DNA of 64,000 nucleotides from an uncultured Mycobacterium sp. (GTDB taxonomy: Bacteria > Actinomycetota > Actinomycetes > Mycobacteriales > Mycobacteriaceae), in contig FLQS01000011.1 of assembly GCA_900078375.1 (NCBI GenBank), positions 1 to 64,000 of the forward strand, in the 5' to 3' direction. Positions 31,184 to 42,596 of the stretch are shown in pieces. How positions within the stretch are numbered: the first letter of the stretch is position 1; every line of letters begins with the position of its first letter. Both the position numbers and the translations under genes were made by a program. The notes beneath the pieces were generated by a model. It was given only the letters and a program-made list of their open reading frames with translations. It had not been told where the DNA came from and made no database searches.

Positions 31184-32893
31184 ATGCACGGCCACACCAT
31201 CGTCTGCGGCGACGACGCACTCGGTCTTCGGATCGTCGACGAGCTGCACAACGCCGGCATCACGGTGGCGCTCTCGCAGGCACCCGAGGATCTCGAGGGG
31301 GCGGGGATCGCCACCGCCGCCGCGGTGATCTGCGCCGACGACGACGATGATCTGAACCTGCAGATCGCACTGCTGGCCCGCCAAGCCAACCCTCGAGCCC
31401 GGGTGGTGGCCCGGCTGTCCAACGCGGTGCTGCGCGAGGCGATGGCCGACAACAACGGGCCCGGTGCCATCCTCGACGTCGCCGATATCGCCGCACCCTC
31501 GGTGGTCGAGGCCCTGCTGCACCGCACCACCCACACCATCTCAGCGGCCGGTATGGACTTCGTCGTCACCGGCACCACCGCCACCAAGGATGGCACCCTG
31601 CGGGAGATCTACGGCGATCTCGCCCCGGTCGCCGTCATCCGCGGCGACAACTCCGAAACCCCCGGCGAGGTGATCGCCTGCCCTGGTCGTGATGAGCGGG
31701 TGCACGCCGGCGACTGGACGGCGATGATCGGCACCGCGGACGAACTCGCCGAACAGGGCATCAAGGTCGCCAAACCGATGCCGGCCGCCCCCCGGCCTCG
31801 GCCCCTGTTCGTCCGCTTTTCCGACGCCGTGCGCGCATTCGCGGCCGACCTGAACCCGATGTTCTACCGAGCGCTGGCGGTGTCGGCCACGCTGCTGGCC
31901 GGTTCGACGATCATGCTGCGGTTCGCCTACGACCAACCCGGGATGAGCTGGGTGGACGCGCTGTATTTCTCCGCCGAGACGATCGCCACCGTGGGCTACG
32001 GCGACTTCAACTTCCTCGAACAGCCCACCTGGCTGCGGCTGTGGGGCGTGGTGATGATGTTCGCCGGGGTCGCCACCACCGCGATCGTGGTGGCGTTCGT
32101 CGCCGATGTGCTGCTGTCGCAACGAATCTCGCAGAGCGCCAGCAGGCAGAAGGTGCGCCACCTACAGCGCCACGTTGTGGTGGTCGGCCTCGGGTCCTTC
32201 GGAATCGGAGTCGCCGCAGTGCTCAAGGCCGCCGGGCACGATGTCGCGGTGATCGAACGCAACGAGGACAACCGCTACCTGTCGGCGGCGGCCGAACTGG
32301 GCGTGCCGGTCATCTTCGGCGACGCCACCCTGCGCCAGACCCTGCAAGCGGCCCGCATCGACGAAGCCCGCGCGGTCGCCGTGCTCACCGCGGACGACAT
32401 GGTCAACATCGAAACCGGCATCGTGGTGCGCGAGATATTCGGTCCGCGAACACTTCCCGAGATGCAACGCCCCGACGTCCCGATCGTCTTACGGATCTAC
32501 GACAGGGCATTGGGCTCTGCCGTGGGCAAGCGGTTCAAGTTCGAATACGTCCGCTCCACCGTCGACCTGGCCACGCCCTGGTTCATCGGCGCGGCGATGG
32601 GCCTGGACGTCAACGGCACCTTCTCGGTGGGCCAGCGCTCGTTCATGGTCGGCGCGGTGCAGGTGCAGCCGGGCAGCGAGCTCGACGGGATCAAGATGTC
32701 CGAATTGTCCACTCAGGCCCGGGTCATCGCGATCGCCAGGGACGACGCCCCGCTGCGGTTACATCCACGCCGCGACACCCAGCTCATCGCCGGCGATACC
32801 GCCTACCTCGTCGGCCCCTACCGCGAACTGATCGCCACCCTGCGCAAAGGGCAGCAGCCCGGCGAGGTGAACTCGCCGACGCCGACAGGTTGA
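31184..32893 (+). CDS. TrkA-type potassium channel with two RCK domains
   Basis: A 569-residue K+ channel subunit. N-terminal NAD-binding RCK domain (about 1-130, HTIVCGDDALGLRIVDEL). Two membrane helices at about 230-250 and 285-310 flank a pore with selectivity filter TVGYGD. A second RCK_N domain (HVVVVGLGSFGIGVAAVLKAAG) and a terminal RCK_C domain (VQPGSELDGIKMSELS) follow. Such channels open in response to nucleotides or ions bound by the RCK rings. Start ATG 31184. No operon partner is evident. Confidence 0.9.
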   Translation: MHGHTIVCGDDALGLRIVDELHNAGITVALSQAPEDLEGAGIATAAAVICADDDDDLNLQIALLARQANPRARVVARLSNAVLREAMADNNGPGAILDVADIAAPSVVEALLHRTTHTISAAGMDFVVTGTTATKDGTLREIYGDLAPVAVIRGDNSETPGEVIACPGRDERVHAGDWTAMIGTADELAEQGIKVAKPMPAAPRPRPLFVRFSDAVRAFAADLNPMFYRALAVSATLLAGSTIMLRFAYDQPGMSWVDALYFSAETIATVGYGDFNFLEQPTWLRLWGVVMMFAGVATTAIVVAFVADVLLSQRISQSASRQKVRHLQRHVVVVGLGSFGIGVAAVLKAAGHDVAVIERNEDNRYLSAAAELGVPVIFGDATLRQTLQAARIDEARAVAVLTADDMVNIETGIVVREIFGPRTLPEMQRPDVPIVLRIYDRALGSAVGKRFKFEYVRSTVDLATPWFIGAAMGLDVNGTFSVGQRSFMVGAVQVQPGSELDGIKMSELSTQARVIAIARDDAPLRLHPRRDTQLIAGDTAYLVGPYRELIATLRKGQQPGEVNSPTPTG

Positions 32894-32912
32894 TCGCCTA
32901 CCCTCTTTGGTC

Positions 32913-33800
32913 ATGACGCAGTCGGGTGGACCGGTGGGCACCAGGCGAGACGACATCCGCCGGCGCCTCGAGGAGCGCTACCGGCGCCTGCAGGAGTCGC
33001 GCCGGCTCGGCCCGATGACGGCGGTGGTCGCGCGCTTCAACGAAATCGATGGCGGCACTCAGGGCGCGGTGGTCTCCACCCAGCTGTTCACCACGGTCAT
33101 TCCCCTGATGATCATCGGCTTCAGTTACATCTCCAACTTCGCCGACAACGCCAGCCCTGGCACCATTTTCACGCGGCAGTTCGGCTTGGAACATCCGCTC
33201 ACCGACCGGGTGCGGGAAGCCTTCGGCAATTCGGCGGGGCTACGGGCGGACTGGACACTGATCGGGGTGGCGAGCTTCCTGGTCTGGGGCATCCCGATGG
33301 CGGCCTCCATCGCGTCGATCTTCGCCAAAGCCTGGCGCCGCGAGCAGTACGGTCTGCTGACCCGGCTGCTGCGGGGCACTGTCTGGTTTGCGTTGTACCT
33401 GGTCACCATCGCGGTACGGGAACGGATCATGTTCGGCCACCATCACCACGGCGCGTTCCGGGGACTGCTGTTCGTGGTGGGGCTGCTCCCGGTGTGGATC
33501 TTCTGGTCGCTGACCCCGGTACTGCTGGTTCGCGACGGAAGCAGAGGGCTGAGCCACCTTGCGCTGGCGGGGCTGGCCGGCCTGGTGATCGACGGGATCG
33601 CGATCCCGTTGGGCTCCCGGCTGTTCTTCCCTTCGCTGCTGCACGACTGGGACGGTTTCGGCCCGATCGGCGTCGCGATGGCATTGCTGATCTGGTGCGG
33701 CGCCGTCGGCACCGGCTGGGTGGTGACCGCGTGTGTCGGCGCGGTGCTGTGGGAACGCAACGCACCATCGGCGATGGTCGTCGACTCCCAGATCGACTAG
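32913..33800 (+). CDS. Multi-pass membrane protein, YihY/BrkB-like
   Basis: A protein of 295 residues with about six hydrophobic helices between 55 and 280 and a basic N-terminal region (RRRLEERYRRLQESRRLG). The early segment VVARFNEIDGGTQGAVVSTQLFTTVIPLMIIGFSY resembles the YihY/UPF0761 family, whose function is uncertain. ATG 32913 is taken rather than the upstream TTG. It lies 19 bp after the channel gene and is convergent with the amidohydrolase gene. Confidence 0.6.
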   Translation: MTQSGGPVGTRRDDIRRRLEERYRRLQESRRLGPMTAVVARFNEIDGGTQGAVVSTQLFTTVIPLMIIGFSYISNFADNASPGTIFTRQFGLEHPLTDRVREAFGNSAGLRADWTLIGVASFLVWGIPMAASIASIFAKAWRREQYGLLTRLLRGTVWFALYLVTIAVRERIMFGHHHHGAFRGLLFVVGLLPVWIFWSLTPVLLVRDGSRGLSHLALAGLAGLVIDGIAIPLGSRLFFPSLLHDWDGFGPIGVAMALLIWCGAVGTGWVVTACVGAVLWERNAPSAMVVDSQID

Positions 33801-34684
33801 GCCAGTCCGAGCACCCGCAGCGCGTTCTCCTTGAGGATCAGCGGCACCACGGCGGGATCGACGTCGAGGGTTGCGAAATCGCGCCGCCAGCGGTCCAGCG
33901 TGATATAGGGGTGGTCGGTCCCGAACAGGGCCTTGGTGCGCAGCTGACGTCCGATCGCCGAAACAAGCTGGGGCGGAAAGTACTTCGGTGACCAGCCGGA
34001 CAGGTCGATGAACACGTTGGCCTTGTGCGAGGCGATGGCGATCTGGGCGTCAACCCACGGCACCGCCGGGTGAGCCATTACGACCGTGAGGTCGGGGAAG
34101 TCGGCGGCGACGTCGTCGAGCAGCATCGGGTCGGAGTAGCGCAGCTTGATCCCATGCCCGCCGGGCAGCGCCGACCCCAGTCCGGTCTGGCCGGTGTGGA
34201 ACAGTGCGGGCACCCCGGCGGCGGCGATTGCCTCGTAGATCGGATAGAACCGGCGGTCGTTGGGTTCGAAGCCCTGCAGGCTGGGATGAAACTTGAATCC
34301 CCGCACGCCGTAGTCGCCGGTCAACTCCCCTACCCGGGCGACCGCGTCGGTGTCCCATGGGTCGACCGAGCCGAACGGGATCAGGACGTCGTTGTTGCGG
34401 ACCGTCCCCTCGATCAGCTCCTCCACCGAGTTGGGCTGATGGCCCGACACCGTGCGGGCGTCGATCGTGAACACCACCGCCGCGGTGTTGTGCTGCCGAT
34501 AGTGCTCGGCGAGATCGTCGACGCGCGCGAAGTAGTCGGGGCCGAGCTTGAAGTAGCGTCCGGTCGCTTCGGCCAGCTCGTCGTCGTAGGCGCAGCGGCC
34601 GGCGCCGTCGATCTCGACGTGGGTGTGGAAGTCGATCGCATCGACCGCGGCGAAGTCGATGGCGGGCTCGTACCTGGCGGTCAT
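33797..34684 (-). CDS. Amidohydrolase family 2 (ACMSD-like) metal enzyme
   Basis: A 295-residue TIM-barrel hydrolase or decarboxylase. The metal site is recognisable: IDFHTHVEIDG near residue 18, GFKFHPSLQGF, VMAHPAVPW and the terminal LFGTDHPYITLDRW with the catalytic Asp. Family members decarboxylate or hydrolyse aromatic or carboxylic acids; the substrate is not evident. ATG 34684. Divergent from devR, with about 225 bp between, in which a DosR box is present. Confidence 0.85.
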   Translation of the reverse strand: MTARYEPAIDFAAVDAIDFHTHVEIDGAGRCAYDDELAEATGRYFKLGPDYFARVDDLAEHYRQHNTAAVVFTIDARTVSGHQPNSVEELIEGTVRNNDVLIPFGSVDPWDTDAVARVGELTGDYGVRGFKFHPSLQGFEPNDRRFYPIYEAIAAAGVPALFHTGQTGLGSALPGGHGIKLRYSDPMLLDDVAADFPDLTVVMAHPAVPWVDAQIAIASHKANVFIDLSGWSPKYFPPQLVSAIGRQLRTKALFGTDHPYITLDRWRRDFATLDVDPAVVPLILKENALRVLGLA

Positions 34685-34858
34685 CGACGCAGTCTAGAAC
34701 CCGGGGTTGGGCCGGCGGGACGAAGAAGGATGCGTACCCGCCGGCCCATGTCGCGCTCCGTAGGGTGCGATAACGTCGCGCAGGAACAACAATCCACCCA
34801 GCCGAATCCCTGCACCAGGTAGTTCTCGGCCCCTCCCGCACGGCGATGGTCTGCCGAT

Positions 34859-34878
34859 TTCGGGACCAAAGTCCCTAC
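34859..34878 (+). promoter_or_regulatory. DosR box upstream of devR
   Basis: TTCGGGACCAAAGTCCCTAC matches the DosR palindrome (TTSGGGACTWWAGTCCCSAA) at nearly every conserved position. It lies 32 bp before the devR start, indicating autoregulation of the regulator under hypoxia or NO. No second box was found in the window. Confidence 0.88.
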
Positions 34879-34910
34879 CGGCTCGGGCCGCTTCCAGGCT
34901 GTACTGCGGT

Positions 34911-37104
<2,194 letters not shown>

Positions 37105-37112
37105 CTGCGGAC

Positions 37113-37340
37113 CTACACGGAGATCTCCACCGCAGGCTGCAGGATGAACACTTCGCGGCAATGCCGCTCGACGAACAGCGGCACGAACTCGCGGATGCGG
37201 GCACCGTCGAACCGGTGGTGTGCGCTGTCCACGGTCTCGCTGATGACGTGATCCGGCACATACGGGAACAGCTCGGTCAGGCGGTCGACCACCTGATCGA
37301 TCTGGCGCTGCTCTTCAGCATGTTCCACGCCGGACATCAT
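37113..37340 (-). CDS. Small three-helix-bundle dimerisation-domain protein
   Basis: A 75-residue protein like a family of mycobacterial orphan genes: QIDQVVDRLTELFPYVPDHVISETVDSAHHRFDGARIREFVPLFVERHCREV. The pattern of conserved aliphatics and Pro marks a compact helical bundle. Function unknown; copies often sit near stress and DosR genes. Convergent with devS with eight bases between. Confidence 0.7.
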   Translation of the reverse strand: MMSGVEHAEEQRQIDQVVDRLTELFPYVPDHVISETVDSAHHRFDGARIREFVPLFVERHCREVFILQPAVEISV

Positions 37341-37480
37341 CGGACGAAGTACGCGTTTTGCGCAACTACCGTCACCACGGCGGGTGTCGGTGAGGTGTCG
37401 GTTCGGTGAACAGAAAGCGTTGGGGCACCCGATGTTCCACCCGGTGCGCGTGGGACGGCTAGGTCAGCTACAGTTCGCCC

Positions 37481-37864
37481 GTGACATCACCGAGCTTTGT
37501 GGACACGGGCAATCAGACGCCCGAATCCGCGAATCGCCTTCAGGCCGAGCACCTCCGGGCGATGCTGCTGGCACAGTGTGAGCAACTCGACGCTGACCTC
37601 GCTACCTATGGCTGCGCTCTTGAGCGATATCAGCGGCGCGGTGAGCAAACTCAGGCCCGACGGATTCGCGGAATGATCCGCGCCGCCGAACGCGAGCGCC
37701 GCTCGGTGCAGGATCTGATCTCCGGACTGGAGCGACGGTTCCTCGCCGGCGAGCAGCTACGAGGCGAGCAGGGCCGGCACCCGATGCCCGGCCTGGGGCC
37801 CGCGCGACACAGCGCAGCCCGGGTACACCCCTACCCGAGCCCGCATCGGGTCATCAGAACCTAG
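37481..37864 (+). CDS. Hypothetical protein with a helical coiled-coil
   Basis: A 127-residue frame starting with GTG. Residues 20-95 are charged and helical (RLQAEHLRAMLLAQCEQLDADLATYG, RRGEQTQARRIRGMIRAAERERRSVQDLISGLERR), likely a coiled-coil; the tail is Gly/Pro/His-rich and disordered. No family is recognised. Codon use looks native. The ribosome-binding site is weak, so the call is moderate. Confidence 0.45.
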   Translation: MTSPSFVDTGNQTPESANRLQAEHLRAMLLAQCEQLDADLATYGCALERYQRRGEQTQARRIRGMIRAAERERRSVQDLISGLERRFLAGEQLRGEQGRHPMPGLGPARHSAARVHPYPSPHRVIRT

Positions 37865-37894
37865 CGCCGACCACGGACTAGGACGGGGCGAACC

Positions 37895-38341
37895 CTAGGA
37901 CGGAGCAAAGACCGCTACGAACCGGTTCAGCGACTCCTTGATGTCGCCTCGCAGCGCCCCGGCCACGATCATCCCGATCGGCCCGAACAGCGCCGGACCA
38001 CCCAGATGGACGTCCATGGTCACCACCGAGGAATTCGCGTCCAAGGTGCTCGCCCGGACCTTGCCGATCAGCTTGACCTTGACCCCGCCGACGCCGGTGC
38101 CGTTGAGTGTCATCGTCTCGGGCGCGTTGAAGTGGACGATCGTCCACTTCACCCGGTTGGGCATGCCCTTGACCTCGACGATCGACTCCACGACCGTGCC
38201 CTTGTCAAGAGTGTCGGGCAGCGTGGAGCGCCAGACCCGATGGATGGTCAGCCAATCCTTATAACGCGACAGGTCTGAGGCGTGCTGCCAGGCCTGCTCG
38301 GGTGGGAGTGGAACGTCTACAGATACTGAGAGTTTCGCCAT
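37895..38341 (-). CDS. SRPBCC-fold protein, Rv0910-like
   Basis: A 148-residue START/SRPBCC protein (MAKLSVSVDVPLPPEQAWQHASDL, RVWRSTLPDTLDKGTVVESIVEVKGMPNRVKW). The M. tuberculosis relative Rv0910 has been proposed as the toxin of a toxin-antitoxin pair with Rv0909. Here the same order is kept: small antitoxin-like gene immediately upstream (three bases), ctpE before that. A lipid- or ligand-binding role is the alternative. Confidence 0.8.
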   Translation of the reverse strand: MAKLSVSVDVPLPPEQAWQHASDLSRYKDWLTIHRVWRSTLPDTLDKGTVVESIVEVKGMPNRVKWTIVHFNAPETMTLNGTGVGGVKVKLIGKVRASTLDANSSVVTMDVHLGGPALFGPIGMIVAGALRGDIKESLNRFVAVFAPS

Positions 38342-38344
38342 AGG

Positions 38345-38551
38345 TCAGGTTTGTTCGTCGCCCTTTTCGGTGCGGTTCTTCTCGACGATGTTCTTCGCGG
38401 CATCCTGCACCTTGTCGACGGTGCTGGAGTACTTGCCCTGTGTCTTCTCGTCGATGATGTCGCCGGCCTTGTCAATGGCCTGGCCCACCTTGTCGGCATT
38501 CTCGCTCAAGACGTCTTTGGTCTTGCCGAGGGCTTTATCGAGGAATCCCAT
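38345..38551 (-). CDS. Antitoxin-like small protein, Rv0909-like
   Basis: A 68-residue protein (MGFLDKALGKTKDVLSENADKVGQAIDKAGDIIDEKTQGKY), charged and helical, of the MT0933-like antitoxin family. It would neutralise the SRPBCC partner encoded three bases downstream. It is also three bases from ctpE, so it is part of a longer conserved operon rather than a mobile addiction module. Confidence 0.8.
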   Translation of the reverse strand: MGFLDKALGKTKDVLSENADKVGQAIDKAGDIIDEKTQGKYSSTVDKVQDAAKNIVEKNRTEKGDEQT

Positions 38552-38554
38552 CGG

Positions 38555-40963
38555 TCAATCTTGCACTGCGGGCTCGGTTCGCCACAACGTCCGCCGTTCG
38601 CCCAGCACCCGGCCCTGCACCCACCACAACGCCTCGACCAGTCCGGCCGCGAGCAACCCCAGCGCCAACCCGGTAGACGTGACCGCCAGGTTGGAGGGGT
38701 CCAGCATGAACGTTTTGCGGGCCAGCGGGATGGCGAAGATCACCACGTAAGCCAGGCCGGAGGTGGCCACCAGCGCCATCCGCCACCACTCGTACGGGCG
38801 CGCGACGACCGCCAGCACCCAGACCGCCCCCATCAGCAGGGTGATCAACGCGGCGGTCGAGGCTTGCGTCTGCTCGGCGGCGGTCGAGCTGTTGCCGTGG
38901 TAGGCGATCAGGTACGACGCGTACGTCGTCACGCCGATCACCACCCCGGACGGCAGCGCCGAGGTCATCACCCGCCGCACGAACCCGGTGTGGGCGCGCT
39001 CGTCGTTGGGCGCCAGCGACAGGACGAACGCCGGGATGCCGATGGTGAACCACGCCGCAATGGTCACGTGGATCGGCTGGAACGGAAACAGCAGCGCAGG
39101 GGTACCGAACAGCTTGTGGGACAAGCCTGCAAACCCGACCAGCAGGGCCAGCAGCACCGAATAGACCGTCTTGGTGAGGAACAGGTTGGATACCCGCTCG
39201 ATGTTGCCGATGACCCGTCTACCCTCGGCCACCACATACGGAAGGGTGGCGAACTTGTTGTCCAGCAACACGATCTGGGCCACCGCCCGCGAGGCCGGAC
39301 TTCCCGACCCCATCGCGACCCCGATATCGGCGTCCTTGAGGGCCAGCACGTCGTTGACACCGTCGCCGGTCATCGCGACGGTGTGATCGCGCGACTGCAG
39401 CGCGTGCACCATGGCGCGTTTCTGGTCGGGCCGCACCCGGCCGAACGTGGTGTAGGCAGCCATGGTGTCGGCCAGGGCGTCGGGCTCGGACGGCAGCTGC
39501 CGGGCATCCATGGTCTCGCCGCGTAGCCCCAGCGTCCCGGCCACGGCACCGACCGACACCGCGTTGTCACCGGAGATCACCTTGACCGTGACGTTCTGGG
39601 AAGCGAAGTATTCCAAGGTGTCTCGCGCGTCGGGGCGGACTCGCTGTTCGAGGACCACCAGCGCGACCGGGCTGACGCGACCGGGCGCGTCGGGACTGTC
39701 GACGGGTGCGTCGCTGGCGCAGAGAAGAAGCACCCGCATGCCGCGGGCGCCGATCTCCTCGGCCTGGGCGGCGATGGCCGATTCCGGGTCGAGCAGCACG
39801 TCGGGGGCGCCGATCAGCCAGTTGCCGTGCTCACCGTAGGAGACCCCGCTCCACTTGGTGGCGGACTTGAATGGTGCTGCGGCCGTGGCGGTCCAGCCCG
39901 GCGCGTCCGGGTAGGCCTCGGCGATGGCCTGCATGCTGGCGTTCGGCTTGGGGTCGTCGGCGGCCAGCGACGCCAGCACGTCCGTTGCCCGGTGCGCGGT
40001 GTCGTCGTGACCCACCGGCGTGACGTCGGCCAGCCGCATACCGTTTTCGGTGAGTGTGCCGGTCTTGTCCGCACAGACCACGTCGACGCGGGCCAGCCCC
40101 TCGATGGCGGGCAGCTCCTGAACCAGACATTGCCTGCGCCCCAACCGGACCACCCCGACCGCAAAGGCGATCGACGTCATCAGGACCAGGCCTTCGGGAA
40201 CCATCGGCACCAGCGCACCGACCATTCGCAGCACCGAGTCCTGCCACCCGGCGCCGGTGGTGAACAACTGGGTGTAGATGACCAGCAGGCCGGTGGGCCA
40301 CAGCAGGTAGGTGATGAACTGCAGGATCTTGTTGATACCGCTGCGCAGTTCGGATTTCACCAGGGTGAACTTGCTGGCTTCCTCGGCGAGCTTGGCGGCG
40401 TAGGCTTCCCGGCCGACCTTGGTGGCGCGGTAGGCACCGGTTCCGGCGACGACGAAGCTGCCCGACATCACCGTGTCGCCGCCATGTTTGGCGATCGCGT
40501 CGGCCTCGCCGGTCAGCAGCGATTCGTCGACCTCCAGGTTGGCAGCCTCGATCAGCTCCCCGTCGACCACGATCTGGTCGCCCGGACCGAGCTCGATGAC
40601 GTCGTCGAGGACTACCTCGTTGGGCGGCAACGGTTTTGTCCCCGATTGCCGGCGCACGGTCGGCTTGGCCTGCCCGACGATGGCCAGGTTGTCGAGCGTC
40701 TTCTTGGCCCGCAGTTCCTGGATGATGCCGATCCCGCTGTTAGCGACGATCAACAGCCCGAACATGCCGTTGATCAGAGATCCGGTGGACAACACGATGA
40801 GCAGCAGCACGCCGAGGATGGCGTTGATACGGGTGAACACGTTGGCGCGCACGATCTCGGCGACGCTGCGGGAGGCGCGGGTCGGGACGTCGTTGGTCTT
40901 GCCCGCGGCGATCCGGGCGGCCACGTCATCGGCGGACAGGCCTGCGGCAACACCGGTTGTCAT
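38555..40963 (-). CDS. ctpE: P-type cation ATPase CtpE
   Basis: An 802-residue ATP-driven cation pump with eight to ten membrane helices. Signature parts: LTGEADAI in the actuator, [12 protein letters not shown] with the phosphorylated Asp, [11 protein letters not shown], and [20 protein letters not shown]. It is orthologous in sequence and context to M. tuberculosis CtpE (Rv0908), reported as a Ca2+ importer. It has no N-terminal heavy-metal domain. ATG 40963. Operon: echA6, metallo-hydrolase, serine hydrolase, ctpE, antitoxin-like, SRPBCC. Confidence 0.93.
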   Translation of the reverse strand: MTTGVAAGLSADDVAARIAAGKTNDVPTRASRSVAEIVRANVFTRINAILGVLLLIVLSTGSLINGMFGLLIVANSGIGIIQELRAKKTLDNLAIVGQAKPTVRRQSGTKPLPPNEVVLDDVIELGPGDQIVVDGELIEAANLEVDESLLTGEADAIAKHGGDTVMSGSFVVAGTGAYRATKVGREAYAAKLAEEASKFTLVKSELRSGINKILQFITYLLWPTGLLVIYTQLFTTGAGWQDSVLRMVGALVPMVPEGLVLMTSIAFAVGVVRLGRRQCLVQELPAIEGLARVDVVCADKTGTLTENGMRLADVTPVGHDDTAHRATDVLASLAADDPKPNASMQAIAEAYPDAPGWTATAAAPFKSATKWSGVSYGEHGNWLIGAPDVLLDPESAIAAQAEEIGARGMRVLLLCASDAPVDSPDAPGRVSPVALVVLEQRVRPDARDTLEYFASQNVTVKVISGDNAVSVGAVAGTLGLRGETMDARQLPSEPDALADTMAAYTTFGRVRPDQKRAMVHALQSRDHTVAMTGDGVNDVLALKDADIGVAMGSGSPASRAVAQIVLLDNKFATLPYVVAEGRRVIGNIERVSNLFLTKTVYSVLLALLVGFAGLSHKLFGTPALLFPFQPIHVTIAAWFTIGIPAFVLSLAPNDERAHTGFVRRVMTSALPSGVVIGVTTYASYLIAYHGNSSTAAEQTQASTAALITLLMGAVWVLAVVARPYEWWRMALVATSGLAYVVIFAIPLARKTFMLDPSNLAVTSTGLALGLLAAGLVEALWWVQGRVLGERRTLWRTEPAVQD

Positions 40964-40991
40964 CGGGACCCATGCTCTTCGCGCAAGCGGC

Positions 40992-42578
40992 TCATCGGAA
41001 GAAGGTTCCCATCTTGTCTTCGTCGTAGTACTCGAGTGTCAGCTTGTCGCCATCGAACGTCGCCATGGAAATGCTTCCGGGCGGGAAGTTTTCGCTGGGA
41101 AAGCGGAAAGTGAACACGTCGCCGTCCCAGTGGGTGAGCTCGACGGTGTCCGGCCGCGGCCCCATCGACAGCGTGAGCTTGCCGCCGGACTCGGCGACCA
41201 CGGCCGGGCCCCAGTAATCGTTGCGGTAGCTACCGGCATAGCTCGCCGGTGGTTTGGCCGGGGCCGGGTTGGCCGGCGGCGCCTTGCCCGCCAGTGAGCC
41301 GAACGGCTTGTCCATGTCGGCGAAGGCATGGGCGTAAAGCGTGCGCCAGTCCTCGCGAACCTCGCCGAACTGGACCAGGTCGGCGAATTCCGCGGTCAGA
41401 GTTTCCGGGATACCGGTGGGAGTCGCGTTGGTCAGCGCGACGATCGCGACATCGGCCGACGGGATCATGACGAAGTTGGTTGCGGCACCGAGATCGAAGG
41501 CACCCGAGTGGCTCAGCTGCACGCGGGCCGCCGAGGTGGTGCCGACGTTGAATCCGTACCCGTAGAAGCCGGTGCGCATCGCGGGCTCAGTCGGCGGGCT
41601 CGACACAATCTCCGGCGACACCGCGGGCAACAGCGCGGCCGGGTCGACGATCTGCTGCCCGTTGTACTTTCCGTCGGCCAGCATCATGGTCAGCCAGTGG
41701 GTGAGGTCGTTGACCGACGAACTGACCCCGCCCGCCGGCGATTCGGGATCGGCGTCGCGCGTGTAGAGCGGTTCGTACTTCCCGTTGATGCGAATGTGTC
41801 CGAGTGCCTTGTCTGCCCTGGCCTCGTAGTCGGCGAACCGGGAGCTGGTCGACGCCATGCCCAGCGGGCGGTAGAGCACCTGATCGCTGAGGTCCTCCCA
41901 GGACTTGCCGGCGTTGACCGCCACCGCCTCGGCGGCGGCGGTCAACCCGAAGTTGGTGTAGGCGTATGAGATCCGGAACGGAGCCAGCGGAAGCTGCCGC
42001 AGCCGCTCCAGTACGTAGCGCCGGTCGTAACCGAGGTCCTCGAGCTGGTCGCCGGCATGGTCCGGCAACCCGGAGCGGTGTGAGTACAGGTCGCCGACGG
42101 TCACCATCTTGGTGGCCATCGGATCCGAGAGCGCAAACCACGGCAGCTTGTCGGTCACCGGGGTGTTCCAGCTGATCGCGTTCTGGCTGACCTGATGGGC
42201 GACAACGGTGGCGCCGATCGGCTTGGACACCGACGCGAGCTGGAACACGGTGTCCGGGTCGACGCGGTTTCCGGGGTCATCGGCCGGGTGGTTGACGTCC
42301 TTAACGCCGAAACCCTTGGCGTAGACCGTCTTTCCATCGTGCACCACGGCCACCGCCATGCCGGGGATGCCGGACGCCTTCATCAGATCCTCGGCGATAC
42401 CGTCCAGCCTGCCGATGGCGTTGCCGACGGCGTTATCCGGCAGCGCCAGCGCGGGCACCAACGGCGGCGGCAGATCGGACAGCGGCTTGGCGGCTTCGGG
42501 TTTCGTGGCGGGGCTGCTACACGCGGTGAGCACAGCGACGAGAGCAACGATCGCAGCACGCGCTGCCAGAGCGGTCAT
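40992..42578 (-). CDS. Serine beta-lactamase-like lipoprotein, Rv0907-like
   Basis: A 528-residue protein with an N-terminal lipoprotein signal ([14 protein letters not shown], Cys lipidated). The serine hydrolase domain carries SVSKPIGA (Ser-x-x-Lys nucleophile), SYAYTNFG as the Tyr-x-Asn motif and HSGAFDLG as the third box. A C-terminal beta domain follows (about 440-528). Family C penicillin-binding or esterase; resistance is unproven. ATG 42578 gives the better signal peptide; GTG 42587 would add three residues. It is translated between the metallo-hydrolase and ctpE. Confidence 0.85.
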   Translation of the reverse strand: MTALAARAAIVALVAVLTACSSPATKPEAAKPLSDLPPPLVPALALPDNAVGNAIGRLDGIAEDLMKASGIPGMAVAVVHDGKTVYAKGFGVKDVNHPADDPGNRVDPDTVFQLASVSKPIGATVVAHQVSQNAISWNTPVTDKLPWFALSDPMATKMVTVGDLYSHRSGLPDHAGDQLEDLGYDRRYVLERLRQLPLAPFRISYAYTNFGLTAAAEAVAVNAGKSWEDLSDQVLYRPLGMASTSSRFADYEARADKALGHIRINGKYEPLYTRDADPESPAGGVSSSVNDLTHWLTMMLADGKYNGQQIVDPAALLPAVSPEIVSSPPTEPAMRTGFYGYGFNVGTTSAARVQLSHSGAFDLGAATNFVMIPSADVAIVALTNATPTGIPETLTAEFADLVQFGEVREDWRTLYAHAFADMDKPFGSLAGKAPPANPAPAKPPASYAGSYRNDYWGPAVVAESGGKLTLSMGPRPDTVELTHWDGDVFTFRFPSENFPPGSISMATFDGDKLTLEYYDEDKMGTFFR

Positions 42579-42596
42579 GGGTTGCACCGTAGTGGC

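Noticed and set aside
38351-39526. 391-residue ORF antisense to ctpE
   Set aside because: Low-complexity His/Arg/Gly composition with no recognisable domain; it is a shadow of ctpE and its downstream genes.
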